NCBI RefSeq assembly: GCF_902499125.1
Contig: NZ_CABVPX010000044.1
Location: forward strand, 1 to 56,865
Source of the DNA: Burkholderia arboris
GTDB lineage: Bacteria > Pseudomonadota > Gammaproteobacteria > Burkholderiales > Burkholderiaceae
Direction: 5' to 3'
Length of the DNA stretch: 56,865 nt
The notes under the pieces were generated by a model that ran no database searches, was not told where the DNA came from, and saw only the letters and a program-made list of their open reading frames with translations. This document shows, piece after piece, positions 39,892 to 49,041 of this stretch. The stretch's first letter is position 1, and each line of letters opens with the position of its first letter. The translations under genes were made by a program, and so were the position numbers.

Positions 39892-40689
39892 TCACGCCGG
39901 CTCCGCAACCGCCTCGTCGCGATGCAGGTACGAGATCAGCCGCTCGCGCCACGCGATGAATTCCGGTGACGATTTCACCGCACGTGCATCGCGCGATTCG
40001 ACGTAGCGGCGCGCGAACGGCAGCTCGAAGGTTTCCGCGATGCGTCCCGGGCCCGGCGTCATCACGACGAGGCGCGTCGCGAGGAACAATGCCTCCTCGA
40101 CGTCGTGCGTGATGAAGAACACCGTCTTGCCGGTGCGCGCCCACACGTCGAGCACGAGCGCCTGCATCGTGCCGCGCGTCATCGCGTCGAGCGCACCCAT
40201 CGGCTCGTCCATCAGCAGCACGCGCGGGTCGCTCGCCAGCGCACGCGCGATGCCGACACGCTGCTGCATCCCGCCCGACAGTTCGTACACGCGCGCATGC
40301 GCATGGTTGTCGAGCCCGACGAGCGCGAGCATCTGTCGCGCCCGCGCTTCGCGTTCGGCCTTCGACACGCGCGCGAAGCGCAGCCCGAGCGCGACGTTGC
40401 CGAGCACGTCGAGCCACGGCAGCAGCGCGTATTTCTGGAACACGACGCCGCGATCGGCGCCGGGGCCCGCGACCGGCACGCCGTCGACGCGCACGTCGCC
40501 CGTCGTCGGCGCGACGAAGCCGGCCATGCAGTTCAGGAGCGTCGTCTTTCCGCACCCGGACGCGCCGAGCGCGACGACGAATTCACCGGCCTCGATGCGC
40601 AGGTCGACGCGCGCGAGCGCCTGCGTCGTCGGCCTGCCGCGCTCGCCCGGATAGGCAACCGATACCTGACGGACTTCCAGCGTGCTCAT
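39892..40689 (-). CDS. tauB: Taurine-type ABC transporter ATP-binding protein
   Basis: 265-residue ATPase with Walker A GASGCGKTT, Q-loop VVFQKYALLPW, signature LSGGMQQR, Walker B RVLLMDEPMGALD and H-loop FFITHDVEEA. These are typical of nitrate/sulfonate/taurine importers. It starts at ATG 40689, 28 bases after tauA. The C-terminus (ELPFARRYVESRDARAVKSSPEF) matches TauB/SsuB proteins. Confidence 0.92.
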   Translation of the reverse strand: MSTLEVRQVSVAYPGERGRPTTQALARVDLRIEAGEFVVALGASGCGKTTLLNCMAGFVAPTTGDVRVDGVPVAGPGADRGVVFQKYALLPWLDVLGNVALGLRFARVSKAEREARARQMLALVGLDNHAHARVYELSGGMQQRVGIARALASDPRVLLMDEPMGALDAMTRGTMQALVLDVWARTGKTVFFITHDVEEALFLATRLVVMTPGPGRIAETFELPFARRYVESRDARAVKSSPEFIAWRERLISYLHRDEAVAEPA

Positions 40690-40717
40690 GCTCAGGACTC
40701 CGCGATGATCGCCGCGC

Positions 40718-41734
40718 TCAGCGCGCGGCCTTCTGCACGAACTGCGGATCGACGCCGGCCGAATAGTCGGACAGCACCGTCTGGATCGTGCCCTGCGATT
40801 TGAGGAACGTGGCCGTGGCCGCGAGCGACTTCGCGGCGCCCGATTGCGCGCCGCCGCCGAGCCACGTCGGCGACGCCTGCTCGGCCGCCGTCGGGAATGC
40901 GTAGAGCGCGAGGCTGGCCGGCACGTCCTGCGCGTTCGCGCCCGACACCTTCGCCACCGCGGCGACCTGCGGCGAGCCGACCTTCCATGCCGCCGCGTGC
41001 GCGCGGTAGTCGGCATCGGCGGCCGCGAGCACCTTCACGAAGCGCGTGACGAACTCGGGGTTCTCGCGCGCGAACTTGCGGCTCACGACGAAGCCGTCGA
41101 AGGTCGCCTTGCCACTTTCTTTCGCAACCTGGCCCGACGTCGTGAGCACGGTGCCCGACTGCTTGACCTTCGCGAGCACCGGATCCCAGATATAGGTCGC
41201 GTCGATGTCGCCGCGCGCCCACGCCGCCGCGACTTCGGGCGGACGCAGGTTGACGATCTTCACGTCGTTCGGATTGACGCCCGCGGCCTGCAGCGCGACG
41301 AGCGTATGGAAGTGCGACGTCGACACGAACGGCACGCCGATCTTCTTGCCCTTCAGCGCAGCGACGTTCGTGACGCCCGAGCCGTTGCGCGCGACGAGCG
41401 CCTCGGCGTCGTTGATGTTGTCGAGCACCCAGAACAGCGAGATGTCGAGGCCCTGCGACAGGCCGGCCGCGATCGGGCTCGACCCGGCTTCGCCGAGCTG
41501 CACGGAGCCCGACGCGAGCGCGCGGATCACGTCGGCGCCGCTGTCGAGCTTGCGGAACGTGACCTTGTAGCCGGTCGCCTTTTCGACTTCACCGCTCGCC
41601 TGCGCATAACGCCACGGCACGACCATGTCCTGGTACGCAATCACGACTTCGCGCGATTCGGCGTGCGCCGCGCCGAGCGCGGCAAAGGCGGTCAGCGCGA
41701 CGACGGCGCGGCGGATGAAGCTGAAACGGGACAT
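40718..41734 (-). CDS. tauA: Taurine ABC transporter periplasmic binding protein
   Basis: 338 residues with a signal peptide (cut after AAHA, about residue 25). The mature protein closely follows TauA: VVIAYQDMVVPWRYAQASG, FRKLDSGADVIRALASGSVQLGEAGSSPIAAG, GVPFVSTSHFHTLVALQAAG, VNLRPPEVAAAWARGDIDATYIWDPVL. GAAGGAGAG precedes the ATG. It is the first gene of tauABC. Expression is probably induced by sulfate shortage (known for the family); no operator was identified. Confidence 0.93.
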   Translation of the reverse strand: MSRFSFIRRAVVALTAFAALGAAHAESREVVIAYQDMVVPWRYAQASGEVEKATGYKVTFRKLDSGADVIRALASGSVQLGEAGSSPIAAGLSQGLDISLFWVLDNINDAEALVARNGSGVTNVAALKGKKIGVPFVSTSHFHTLVALQAAGVNPNDVKIVNLRPPEVAAAWARGDIDATYIWDPVLAKVKQSGTVLTTSGQVAKESGKATFDGFVVSRKFARENPEFVTRFVKVLAAADADYRAHAAAWKVGSPQVAAVAKVSGANAQDVPASLALYAFPTAAEQASPTWLGGGAQSGAAKSLAATATFLKSQGTIQTVLSDYSAGVDPQFVQKAAR

Positions 41735-41923
41735 GCGGCTCTCCTTCGGAATGCGGGCATTGCTGCGGGAGAGCCGACTATAGGAGCTTTGCGCGCGGCG
41801 GGAGCGAACTTATCCTGCGAAGCTATCGATGCCGTTTCAGCTTTGCTTTCCACGTTCGACCGGATCGCGCGTCCGGTCGGGTGACGATTGCCATGCGGCA
41901 GCGCGGATGGCCGCAGCAGCAAC

Positions 41924-41953
41924 AAAAAAGCCCGCATCGCTGCGGGCTTTTTC
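41924..41953 (-). terminator. Bidirectional-looking terminator after lipA
   Basis: A-run, stem GCCCGCA (41930-41936), loop TCGC, TGCGGGC (41941-41947), then a T-run. It is 33 bases past the lipA stop, and the symmetric A and T tracts let it work both ways. Confidence 0.9.
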
Positions 41954-41985
41954 GACTGCGTGTGACGGCAGCGGGATTGCGACGC

Positions 41986-42978
41986 TCAGACCACCCCGGC
42001 CCCGTGCGCCTGCAGATCGGCGTGATAGCTCGACCGCACCATCGCGCCGACGGCTGCGTGCGTGAAGCCCATCTTGTACGCCTCTTCCTCGTACATCTTG
42101 AACGTATCCGGATGCACGTACGCACGCACCGGCAGGTGGTGCTCGGACGGCTGCAGGTACTGGCCGATCGTCAGCATGTCGACGTCGTGCGCGCGCAGGT
42201 CGCGCATCACCTGCAGGATTTCCTCTTCGGTCTCGCCGAGGCCGACCATCAGGCCCGACTTCGTCGCGACGTCCGGATGCTGCGCCTTGAAGTCCTTCAG
42301 GAGCTTCAGCGAGTGCGCATAGTCCGAACCCGGGCGCGCTTCCTTGTACAGGCGCGGCACCGTTTCGAGGTTGTGGTTCATCACGTCGGGCGGCGCGGCG
42401 TTCAGGATCGAAATCGCACGGTCGAGACGGCCGCGGAAGTCGGGCGTCAGGATCTCGATACGCGTTTCCGGCGACTGCTCGCGCACTTCGCGGATGCACT
42501 CGACGAAGTGGGCCGCGCCACCGTCACGCAGGTCGTCGCGGTCGACGCTCGTGATCACCACGTACTTGAGCTTCAGCGCCGCGATCGTGCGTGCGAGGTT
42601 CTTCGGTTCGTCCGCGTCGAGCGGATCGGGACGGCCGTGGCCGACGTCGCAGAACGGGCAGCGGCGCGTGCACTTGTCGCCCATGATCATGAACGTCGCG
42701 GTGCCCTTGCCGAAGCATTCGCCGATGTTCGGGCAGCTCGCTTCCTCGCACACGGTATGCAGGTTGTGCTCGCGCAGGATCGTCTTGATCTCGTTGAAGC
42801 GCGAGCTGCCGGTGGCCGCCTTCACGCGGATCCACTCGGGCTTCTTCAGCCTCTCGATCGGAATGACCTTGATCGGGATGCGCGCCGTCTTCGCCTGCGC
42901 CTTCTGCTTGGCGGTCGGATCGTACGCAGCGGTGGCGGCCGAATCGGCCGGTGCGGGAGAAGCGGTAACGTCAGTCAT
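41986..42978 (-). CDS. lipA: Lipoyl synthase
   Basis: Radical-SAM enzyme that inserts two sulfurs into octanoyl-protein to make lipoate. The 330 residues show the auxiliary-cluster motif CEEASCPNIGEC, the radical-SAM CTRRCPFC and the LMVGLGETEEE and TIGQYLQPS segments, as in all LipA proteins. The N-terminal 40 residues (Ala/Lys-rich) are an unconserved extension. It overlaps lipB by 8 bases, so the two are translated from one message. Confidence 0.97.
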   Translation of the reverse strand: MTDVTASPAPADSAATAAYDPTAKQKAQAKTARIPIKVIPIERLKKPEWIRVKAATGSSRFNEIKTILREHNLHTVCEEASCPNIGECFGKGTATFMIMGDKCTRRCPFCDVGHGRPDPLDADEPKNLARTIAALKLKYVVITSVDRDDLRDGGAAHFVECIREVREQSPETRIEILTPDFRGRLDRAISILNAAPPDVMNHNLETVPRLYKEARPGSDYAHSLKLLKDFKAQHPDVATKSGLMVGLGETEEEILQVMRDLRAHDVDMLTIGQYLQPSEHHLPVRAYVHPDTFKMYEEEAYKMGFTHAAVGAMVRSSYHADLQAHGAGVV

Positions 42979-43717
42979 TCGATTGTTCCAGTGCCTGCGG
43001 CTTGTCGGCGGCCGCGGATGCGCCGTCGAGGTTGGCGATCAGACGGCGCACCAGCGTGTGGGCGACGTCGTTCCAGTCGGCGGCAACCTCGAGGCTCGCC
43101 ATGTCGACAGTTTCCAGTCCGGCATAGCCGCACGGGTTGATCGCAAGAAACGGGCGCAGATCCATCTTCACGTTCAGGCTCAGCCCGTGATAGCTGCAGC
43201 CGTTGCGGATCTTCAGGCCGAGGGCCGCGATTTTCGCGCCCTCGTGTACGCCGGATGCTACGTAGATCCCGGGCGCGCCCGCCTTGCGGACCGAAGCGAG
43301 ATTATACGCCGCGAGGGTTTCGATCACGGCCTCCTCGATCTTCGTCACGAGCGTGCGCACCATCAGCTTGCGCCGGCGCAGGTCCAGCAGCAGGTAGACG
43401 ACGATCTGGCCGGGGCCGTGGTAGGTGATTTGTCCGCCGCGGTCGACCTTCACGAGCGGCACGCCGCTGTCGGCCACCAGCAGGTGGGCCGGGTCGCCGG
43501 CCTGGCCGAGCGTGTAGACGGGCGGATGCTCGACCACCCAGATCTCGTCGCCGGTGTCGGCCGTGCGCGTGTCGGTGAACGCGCGCATCGCGTCGAAGCT
43601 CGTCTCGTAGGCCTCGAAGCCCCGCCAGCGCACGGCGACCGGCTGGGCCGGAAAGTCGGCGGGCGATGCGGAAACGGCGACAGGCGTGGACACGATGGAA
43701 ACCGGCGAGACGGACAT
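42971..43717 (-). CDS. lipB: Octanoyl-ACP:protein octanoyltransferase
   Basis: Transfers octanoate from ACP to lipoyl domains. The 248 residues have the GGQITYHGPGQIVVYLLLDL motif, the catalytic Lys in GAKIAALGLKI and the catalytic Cys in NPCGYAG. The first 25 residues are not conserved, so an internal start is possible, though no better ribosome-binding site is apparent. Cotranscribed with lipA, providing the two lipoate steps in order. Confidence 0.95.
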   Translation of the reverse strand: MSVSPVSIVSTPVAVSASPADFPAQPVAVRWRGFEAYETSFDAMRAFTDTRTADTGDEIWVVEHPPVYTLGQAGDPAHLLVADSGVPLVKVDRGGQITYHGPGQIVVYLLLDLRRRKLMVRTLVTKIEEAVIETLAAYNLASVRKAGAPGIYVASGVHEGAKIAALGLKIRNGCSYHGLSLNVKMDLRPFLAINPCGYAGLETVDMASLEVAADWNDVAHTLVRRLIANLDGASAAADKPQALEQSND

Positions 43718-43800
43718 GGGCGGTAGTTTACCGAAAACCCATGGGTCTCGCCGGGCTTGGAAAGGGACGGATTGTCAGTATCCGTCGGACGAAATGATGG

Positions 43801-44127
43801 TCAGACCGTGCGCCAGCCGTCGTGGAGCAGCGTGGTCAAGCGTTCGCGCAGGCGTGCCAGCCCGCCGAGTGCCACCTCCCGGGGCGGCCGCGACACCGAG
43901 AACGCGACGCGCGCGCCCTCGCGGCCTTCCGCGCTGAGCCACAGCCGCTCGCCGCGGCGCAGCTTCAGCGTTTCGCCGTCGACCAGGAAGTAGTCGTCGA
44001 CGTCGTTGCTGCGCGTCGCCCAGACCGGCCCGCATTGAACGATCAGCCGCGTGCTGCGTTGCACCTTCATCGGCACGGTTTCGCCCACGGGGATTTCGAA
44101 GGTGATGCTTGAAGAAATTTCTTGCAT
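43801..44127 (-). CDS. DUF2917-family protein
   Basis: 108-residue cytoplasmic protein, beginning MQEISSSITFEIPVGETVPMKVQRSTRLIVQCGPVWATRSNDVDDYFLVDGETLKLRRG. This cupin-like strand pattern is the DUF2917 signature. I chose ATG 44127, with GGAG six bases upstream; an earlier in-frame ATG at 44142 has none. The family's function is unknown. It is divergent from a GcvA-like LysR gene, and this pairing suggests that regulator controls it. Confidence 0.85.
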   Translation of the reverse strand: MQEISSSITFEIPVGETVPMKVQRSTRLIVQCGPVWATRSNDVDDYFLVDGETLKLRRGERLWLSAEGREGARVAFSVSRPPREVALGGLARLRERLTTLLHDGWRTV

Positions 44128-44191
44128 GATCGACTCCGCCAATAAATGCTTCGATGGCTACAATCGTAGTCACTTCAAGGCGTCTGACAAA

Positions 44192-44220
44192 ACGACCAAT
44201 TTTCACGTCGATGTGAGGAA
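44192..44220. promoter_or_regulatory. Dyad between the DUF2917 gene and the LysR gene
   Basis: AATTTTCAC and GTGAGGAAAATT form an imperfect inverted repeat a few bases before the LysR start. Position and AT-rich arms fit a LysR autoregulatory site, but the arms are longer than the usual T-N11-A box. Confidence 0.35.
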
Positions 44221-44229
44221 AATTAGCAA

Positions 44230-45219
44230 ATGGACCTCCGCCAGCTACCGGCGCTGAACGCCGTTCGCGCGTTCGAAGCCGCTGCCCGTCACGAGAATTT
44301 CTCGCGCGCCGCCGACGAGCTGTTCGTCACGCACGGCGCAGTCAGCCACCAGGTGCGCGCGCTCGAGGAAGAGCTTGGCGTGCAACTGTTCACGCGCAAC
44401 GGCAAGCGGCTGTGCCTGACCGACGCCGGCATGCGCTATGCGCAGCAGATCCGCACCGCACTGATGGTGATCGCCGACGCGACGCGCGAGGTGCGCTCGA
44501 GCGACCGCGACCGGCGGCTGGTGGTGTCGATGCTGTCGTCGTTCGCCGCGCGCTTCATCACGCCGCGCATCGGCACGTTCATCGAGCGGCATCCGGAAAT
44601 CGACGTCGAGCTGCAGTCGACCAACTCGCTCACCGATTTCGCGCGCGACGACGTCGACCTCGCGATCCGCTTCGGCTCCGGCACCTATCCGGGGCTGCAT
44701 GTCGAGCCGCTGTTCGAGGAGGTGTTCTTTCCGGCATGCGCACCGACGCTGAACGGCGGCAAGCTGCCGCAGACGCCTGCCGATCTCGTGCATTACAACC
44801 TGCTGCGCTCGGATGACGAGCTGTGGCGGCCGTGGTTCGACGCGGCCGGGCTCGATACGCTGACCGAGCCGAAACGGGGGGTGCTGTACCAGGATTCGTC
44901 GAACCTGCTGCTGGCCGCGATCGACGGCCAGGGCATCGCGCTGGTGCGCCGCTCGCTCGCGGTGCACGACCTGCTCGACGGGCGCATCGTGCGCCTGTTC
45001 GACATCGACGGGCAGAGCCCGTGGCACTATTTTTTCGTGTGTCCGCCGCCGCTACTGAGCACGCCGCGCGTGCAGGCGTTCCGGTCCTGGCTGCTCGAGC
45101 AGGTCGTGGAATACCAGCAGCTGTGCGACGAACTGGACGCGCGGCGCGCGGCGGGGAAATGTCCCGCCGAGTGCGCGCTGGAGGGAGGATGGAAAGGGAT
45201 CAGCGGCCGTTTGCGCTGA
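44230..45219 (+). CDS. GcvA-like LysR transcriptional regulator
   Basis: 329 residues. The N-terminus MDLRQLPALNAVRAFEAAARHENFSRAADELFVTHGAVSHQVRALEEELGVQLFTRNGKRL is the winged helix of the GcvA/AmpR branch, followed by RRLVVSMLSSFAARFITPRI and DDVDLAIRFGSGTYPGL. GcvA in E. coli controls glycine cleavage; here the divergent DUF2917 gene is the likely target (inference). It interrupts the otherwise minus-strand run from dacC to lipA. Confidence 0.9.
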   Translation: MDLRQLPALNAVRAFEAAARHENFSRAADELFVTHGAVSHQVRALEEELGVQLFTRNGKRLCLTDAGMRYAQQIRTALMVIADATREVRSSDRDRRLVVSMLSSFAARFITPRIGTFIERHPEIDVELQSTNSLTDFARDDVDLAIRFGSGTYPGLHVEPLFEEVFFPACAPTLNGGKLPQTPADLVHYNLLRSDDELWRPWFDAAGLDTLTEPKRGVLYQDSSNLLLAAIDGQGIALVRRSLAVHDLLDGRIVRLFDIDGQSPWHYFFVCPPPLLSTPRVQAFRSWLLEQVVEYQQLCDELDARRAAGKCPAECALEGGWKGISGRLR

Positions 45220-45243
45220 TCCCCGGAGCGCCGGAACGGGCGC

Positions 45244-45555
45244 TTAGAGCACGACCTTGACCATCGGATGGCCGGTCAGTGCGCGGTAGATGTTGTCGAG
45301 CTGTTCCTGGCTCGTCGCGCGCACGGTGATCGTGAGGCCCGTGTAATTGCCGCCGCTCGACGCGCGCTCCTCGATCTTCTCGACATCGATCTCGTTGTCG
45401 TGAACGGCGACGACCTTGAAGATCGTGTCCTTGAACTCCGGGTGCGCCTTGCCCATGATCTTGATCGGGAAATCGCACGGAAACTCCAGCAGCGACTCCT
45501 TCCGGGTATCGATCGCGCCGGTGACCTCGATGGTTTTGGTCGGTTCGCTCATCAT
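45244..45555 (-). CDS. DUF493 (YbeD-like) protein
   Basis: 103-residue alpha/beta protein with FPCDFPIKIMGKAHPEF and YTGLTITVRATSQEQLDNIYRALTGHPMVKVVL, the DUF493/YbeD signature. In E. coli ybeD lies between dacA and lipB, and the same order is kept here. Its ATG overlaps the stop of the aminotransferase gene (ATGATG/TGA). An ACT-like regulatory role has been proposed for the fold; no function is known. Confidence 0.9.
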   Translation of the reverse strand: MMSEPTKTIEVTGAIDTRKESLLEFPCDFPIKIMGKAHPEFKDTIFKVVAVHDNEIDVEKIEERASSGGNYTGLTITVRATSQEQLDNIYRALTGHPMVKVVL

Positions 45556-46478
45556 TTTCTCCGGGTTAGGTCAAACTGTTCAAACTCGCGTGCCTTCGCA
45601 CGCTGGTACGCGTCATACAGCGCCGCGAACACGGGGCCCGGCTTGCCGCCCTGGACGGGCAGATCGTCGAGCGACGTGACAGGCAGCACTTCCTTCGTGG
45701 CCGACGTGATCATGATCTCGTCAGCCGAGCGCAACTCCACTTCGCTGATCTCGCGCGCGACGAACGGGATCTTGCATTCGTCGGCCAGCTCCTCGATCAG
45801 CGCATAGCGGATCCCTTCGAGGATCTTGTTGCTGCGCGGCGGCGCGAGCAGCTCGCCGTTCTTCACGACCCACACGTTCGACGACGACCCTTCGGTCAGG
45901 TAGCCGTCACGCAACTGCAGCGTCTCGAACGCGTCGTGTTCCGCCGCATGCTGCGCCATCAGCACGTTGCCGAGCAGCGAGATCGACTTGATGTCGCAAT
46001 GCAGCCAGCGGCGATCCTCGGCCGTCACGCAGCGCACACCCTTCGCACGCTCTTCTTCCGGCGGCAGGCGCAGCGGGCTCGTCATCGCGAACACCGTCGG
46101 CACCGCGTTCGCCGGGAACGCATGGCCGCGCTTCGCGACGCCGCGCGTCACCTGCAGGTAGACGAGCGCGTTGCCGTCGCCGAGGCCTTCGGCATTCGCC
46201 TCGACCACGCGCTCGATCAGCGCGCGCCAGCCGGCCGCGTCGTGCGGGTTGTCGATGCCGATCTTCTTCAGGCTGCGCGCGAGCCGCTCCAGATGCGGGT
46301 CGATCCGGAACGGCACGTGCGCGCCGTCGTGTGCATAAACGGGGACGACTTCATACACGCCATCGCCGAAGATGAACCCGCGGTCGAGCACCGGGACACG
46401 GGCTTCGGACAGCGGCACCAGTTCCTCCTGCGCCGAGACGCTGAGGTAGACGATCGGTTCGAATTCGGCTTGGCTCAT
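45552..46478 (-). CDS. dat: D-amino-acid aminotransferase (class IV)
   Basis: PLP-dependent class IV transaminase of 308 residues. It has the family start VLDRGFIFGDGVYEVV, the PLP lysine in CDIKSISLLGNV, and the glutamate and glycine-rich GYLTEGSSSNVW. D-alanine/D-glutamate interconversion is the expected reaction, supplying or recycling cell-wall D-amino acids. It is encoded right after dacC, which releases D-alanine, and before DUF493. Branched-chain or 4-amino-4-deoxychorismate activity is possible for class IV enzymes. Confidence 0.88.
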   Translation of the reverse strand: MSQAEFEPIVYLSVSAQEELVPLSEARVPVLDRGFIFGDGVYEVVPVYAHDGAHVPFRIDPHLERLARSLKKIGIDNPHDAAGWRALIERVVEANAEGLGDGNALVYLQVTRGVAKRGHAFPANAVPTVFAMTSPLRLPPEEERAKGVRCVTAEDRRWLHCDIKSISLLGNVLMAQHAAEHDAFETLQLRDGYLTEGSSSNVWVVKNGELLAPPRSNKILEGIRYALIEELADECKIPFVAREISEVELRSADEIMITSATKEVLPVTSLDDLPVQGGKPGPVFAALYDAYQRAKAREFEQFDLTRRK

Positions 46479-46526
46479 AGCTATGACAGATGGGGATGAA
46501 GTCGTAAAAACAAAGGCCCGTCGCGC

Positions 46527-47837
46527 TTACTTCTTCTTGCTGAACATCAGCAGGATCGAGTCCCAGATACGCCCGAAGATACCCGCTTCCGGCACCGCCT
46601 GCAGCGCGACGACCGGGAATTCCGACAGCGTCTTGCCGTCGGCGACGATCTTCACGGTGCCGACCTGCTGGCCTTCCGCGAGCGGCGCGATCAGCGGCGC
46701 GTTCACGTCGACTTCGGTCTTGACCTTGTCGCCGAGGCCGCGCGGCACGGTCGCCCACTGGTCGCCCTTCACGCCGACCTGCACGGTGTTTTCCTTGCCC
46801 TTGTAGATACGCGGCGTCGACATTGCCTGGCCGCCCTTGAACAGACGCACCGAATCGAACGCGCTGTAGCCGTAGTTCAGCATCTTCATGCTGTCCTGCG
46901 TGCGCTCGCCTTCCTTCTGCTCGCCCATCATCACCGACACCAGGCGGCGCTGGCCGTCGACGCCCGGGATCGCGCGCTTCGCCGATGCGATCAGGCAGAA
47001 GCCGGCCGCCTGCGTATGGCCCGTCTTCAGGCCGTCGACCGTCGGATCCAGCCACAGCAGGCGGTTGCGGTTGCCCTGGCGGATGTTGTTGTACTTGAAT
47101 TCCTTCTCCGAGAAGATGCTGTAGTACTGCGGAAAATCGCGGATCAGGTGCGCGGACAGCTTCGCGAGGTCGCCGGCCGTCGTGTAGTGGTTCGGGTCGG
47201 GCATGCCGTTCACGTCGGCGAAGTGCGTGCCCTTCATGCCGAGGCGCGCCGCCTCGTCGTTCATCAGCGTGACGAACTGCCCTTCGCTGCCGCCGACGAG
47301 TTCGGCCAGCGCGATCGCGGCATCGTTGCCCGACTGGATGATCATCCCGTACACGAGGTCATGCACGGACACCGGCTTGTTCGCCTCGATGAACATGCGC
47401 GACTCGTCGCGGCCGACGCGGCGCACCGCGTCGCTCGGCGTGACGATCTGCTCCATCGAGATCTTCTTCTTGTCGAGCGCCTCGAACACGAGGTAGGCGG
47501 TCATCAGCTTCGTCAGCGAGGCCGGCTCGACGCGTTCATCCGCATTGCCCGACGCGAGCACCGTGTTGCTGGTCGCGTCGACGAGCACCCACGAGCGTGC
47601 GTTCACGCCCGGCGGCGGCACCGCGCCCGGCATGTAGGTCGCGGGCGCGCCGGTGAACTGCTCGGCGGCCGGCGCCGCATGCGCGGCCTTGGCCTTGGCG
47701 GCCGGCTTCGCCTCGGCGACGACGATCGTCGATGCGAGCGCGACGGGCAGCATCACGCCGAGCGCGACGTTGCGCGCGGCGGTGCCGAAGGCGATGGAGG
47801 AAGCGAGGGACTTGAGGCCTTGGGGAGACAGACGCAT
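46527..47837 (-). CDS. dacC: D-alanyl-D-alanine carboxypeptidase (PBP5/6 type)
   Basis: Removes the terminal D-Ala of peptidoglycan side chains in the periplasm. The 436 residues have a signal peptide (about 1-43), an Ala/Lys-rich linker, then the three penicillin-binding motifs S107LTK, S169GN and K271TG, a PBP5 C-terminal beta domain and an amphipathic C-terminal helix (FGRIWDSILLMFSKKK) that anchors the enzyme to the membrane. I chose ATG 47837, which gives the signal peptide; the frame is open to 48200 through GC-rich non-coding sequence. Confidence 0.95.
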   Translation of the reverse strand: MRLSPQGLKSLASSIAFGTAARNVALGVMLPVALASTIVVAEAKPAAKAKAAHAAPAAEQFTGAPATYMPGAVPPPGVNARSWVLVDATSNTVLASGNADERVEPASLTKLMTAYLVFEALDKKKISMEQIVTPSDAVRRVGRDESRMFIEANKPVSVHDLVYGMIIQSGNDAAIALAELVGGSEGQFVTLMNDEAARLGMKGTHFADVNGMPDPNHYTTAGDLAKLSAHLIRDFPQYYSIFSEKEFKYNNIRQGNRNRLLWLDPTVDGLKTGHTQAAGFCLIASAKRAIPGVDGQRRLVSVMMGEQKEGERTQDSMKMLNYGYSAFDSVRLFKGGQAMSTPRIYKGKENTVQVGVKGDQWATVPRGLGDKVKTEVDVNAPLIAPLAEGQQVGTVKIVADGKTLSEFPVVALQAVPEAGIFGRIWDSILLMFSKKK

Positions 47838-48383
47838 GATCGATTCAGGCTGATGGCAGAAAGTGCGGTGCGAAACGCGCAGGGTTGAACGGCAAGGCGG
47901 CGGGCGTTTCGGGCACTCGCCCGGAAATCGCCGGGCGACGCGAAACGCGCCGGTTGGACTCGTGCGGACGCGTTCGGTTCGCGGCCGTCGCGAGCGGGCG
48001 GACAGGCGGCGAAACGAGCGCCGCATGGGCCCAGCCGGGCCGCGGGCGACGCGGAATGCGGCCATTATACGTGGCCGCGAACGGCGTTTTCGCGAACCTG
48101 GCGCCGGACGGCCGCACACCGGCTTCGGGAGCATAGCGCGAGCAGGCTGCGGACCCGCGCACTCGAAGCCGCGCGAAAGGCGTGCGCAGGCGGTGTGCAA
48201 GACGAGTCGTGTCGCCGTGCGGCAGGCGGAACGCCGCGCGGTGCGGCGCGATGTCGCGCGACGTTTCGGGAAGGATCGTGCATCCGGCCGGGTACCGGTG
48301 CGCGGGACGGGCCGCCGGCGCTTACGCCGGCGCCCGCACGCGGGCCGGGGCCGGTTCGCGCGATTGGCGGGCTTGCGCCGGCC
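47838..48383. other. GC-rich intergenic region upstream of dacC
   Basis: 546 bases with long open frames on both strands, as expected from extreme GC content; none has a ribosome-binding site or recognisable product. GCCCGG-N6-CCGGGC (47919-47936) and GCCGGCG-N4-CGCCGGC (48314-48331) can form hairpins without T tracts. It must hold the dacC promoter, which I could not identify. Confidence 0.5.
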
Positions 48384-49028
48384 CTAGCGCCACGCGTCGA
48401 CGATGATGCGCTTCAGCACGTGCAGCTTGCGATGAAGGAAATGCTCGGCGCCGGGAATCACGACGACCGGCAGTTCCTGCGGCCGCGCCCAGTCGTATAC
48501 CGACGCGATCGGCACCGTGTCGTCGGTCTCGCCGTGGATCACGAGCGTGTTCTCGGGCACGTCGGCCACCTGCCAGCGGCTCGCGGCCGTGCCGACGAAC
48601 ACCATCCGCTCGATCGACTCGCCCGCGTCGCGCAGCCGCTTCGCGACGTGCGACAGCACGAACGTGCCGAACGAGAAGCCCGCCAGCACGAGCGGCAGGT
48701 CCGCGTACGCGGGCTGCGCGCGCATGTGCGCGAGCACCGCAACGAGGTCGTCGGCTTCGCCGGTGCCGTTGTCGTGCACGCCTTCGGTCGCGCCGACGCC
48801 ACGGAAGTTCGACCGGTAGACGACGTAGTTCAACTGCACGAGCGTGCGCGCGAGCGTCTGCGCGACCTTGTTGTCCATCGTGCCGCCGAACAGCGGATGC
48901 GGATGCGCGACGAGCGCGATGCCGCGCGGCGCGGCGCCTTCTTCACGCACGGCATCAGGCAGGTCGACCGCGATTTCGATCTGCCCGACCGGGCCCGCGA
49001 TCAGCGATTTCTGCGTATGAACGTTCAT
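48384..49028 (-). CDS. Alpha/beta hydrolase (dienelactone-hydrolase-like)
   Basis: 214-residue cytoplasmic hydrolase: the nucleophile elbow GFSFGTF, the oxyanion HPHPLFGGTMDNKV and a C-terminal His in GAEHFLHRKLHVL complete a likely catalytic triad, with Asp in ETDDTVP. This short form is common in proteobacteria and uncharacterised. It starts 13 bases after the ferredoxin gene's stop codon, so the two are cotranscribed. Confidence 0.88.
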   Translation of the reverse strand: MNVHTQKSLIAGPVGQIEIAVDLPDAVREEGAAPRGIALVAHPHPLFGGTMDNKVAQTLARTLVQLNYVVYRSNFRGVGATEGVHDNGTGEADDLVAVLAHMRAQPAYADLPLVLAGFSFGTFVLSHVAKRLRDAGESIERMVFVGTAASRWQVADVPENTLVIHGETDDTVPIASVYDWARPQELPVVVIPGAEHFLHRKLHVLKRIIVDAWR

Positions 49029-49041
49029 TCGGCCGGCCCGC

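Noticed and set aside
47838..48200. N-terminal extension of the D,D-carboxypeptidase frame
   Set aside because: It would bury the signal peptide behind 121 Arg/Pro-rich residues; ATG 47837 gives the family-like N-terminus.
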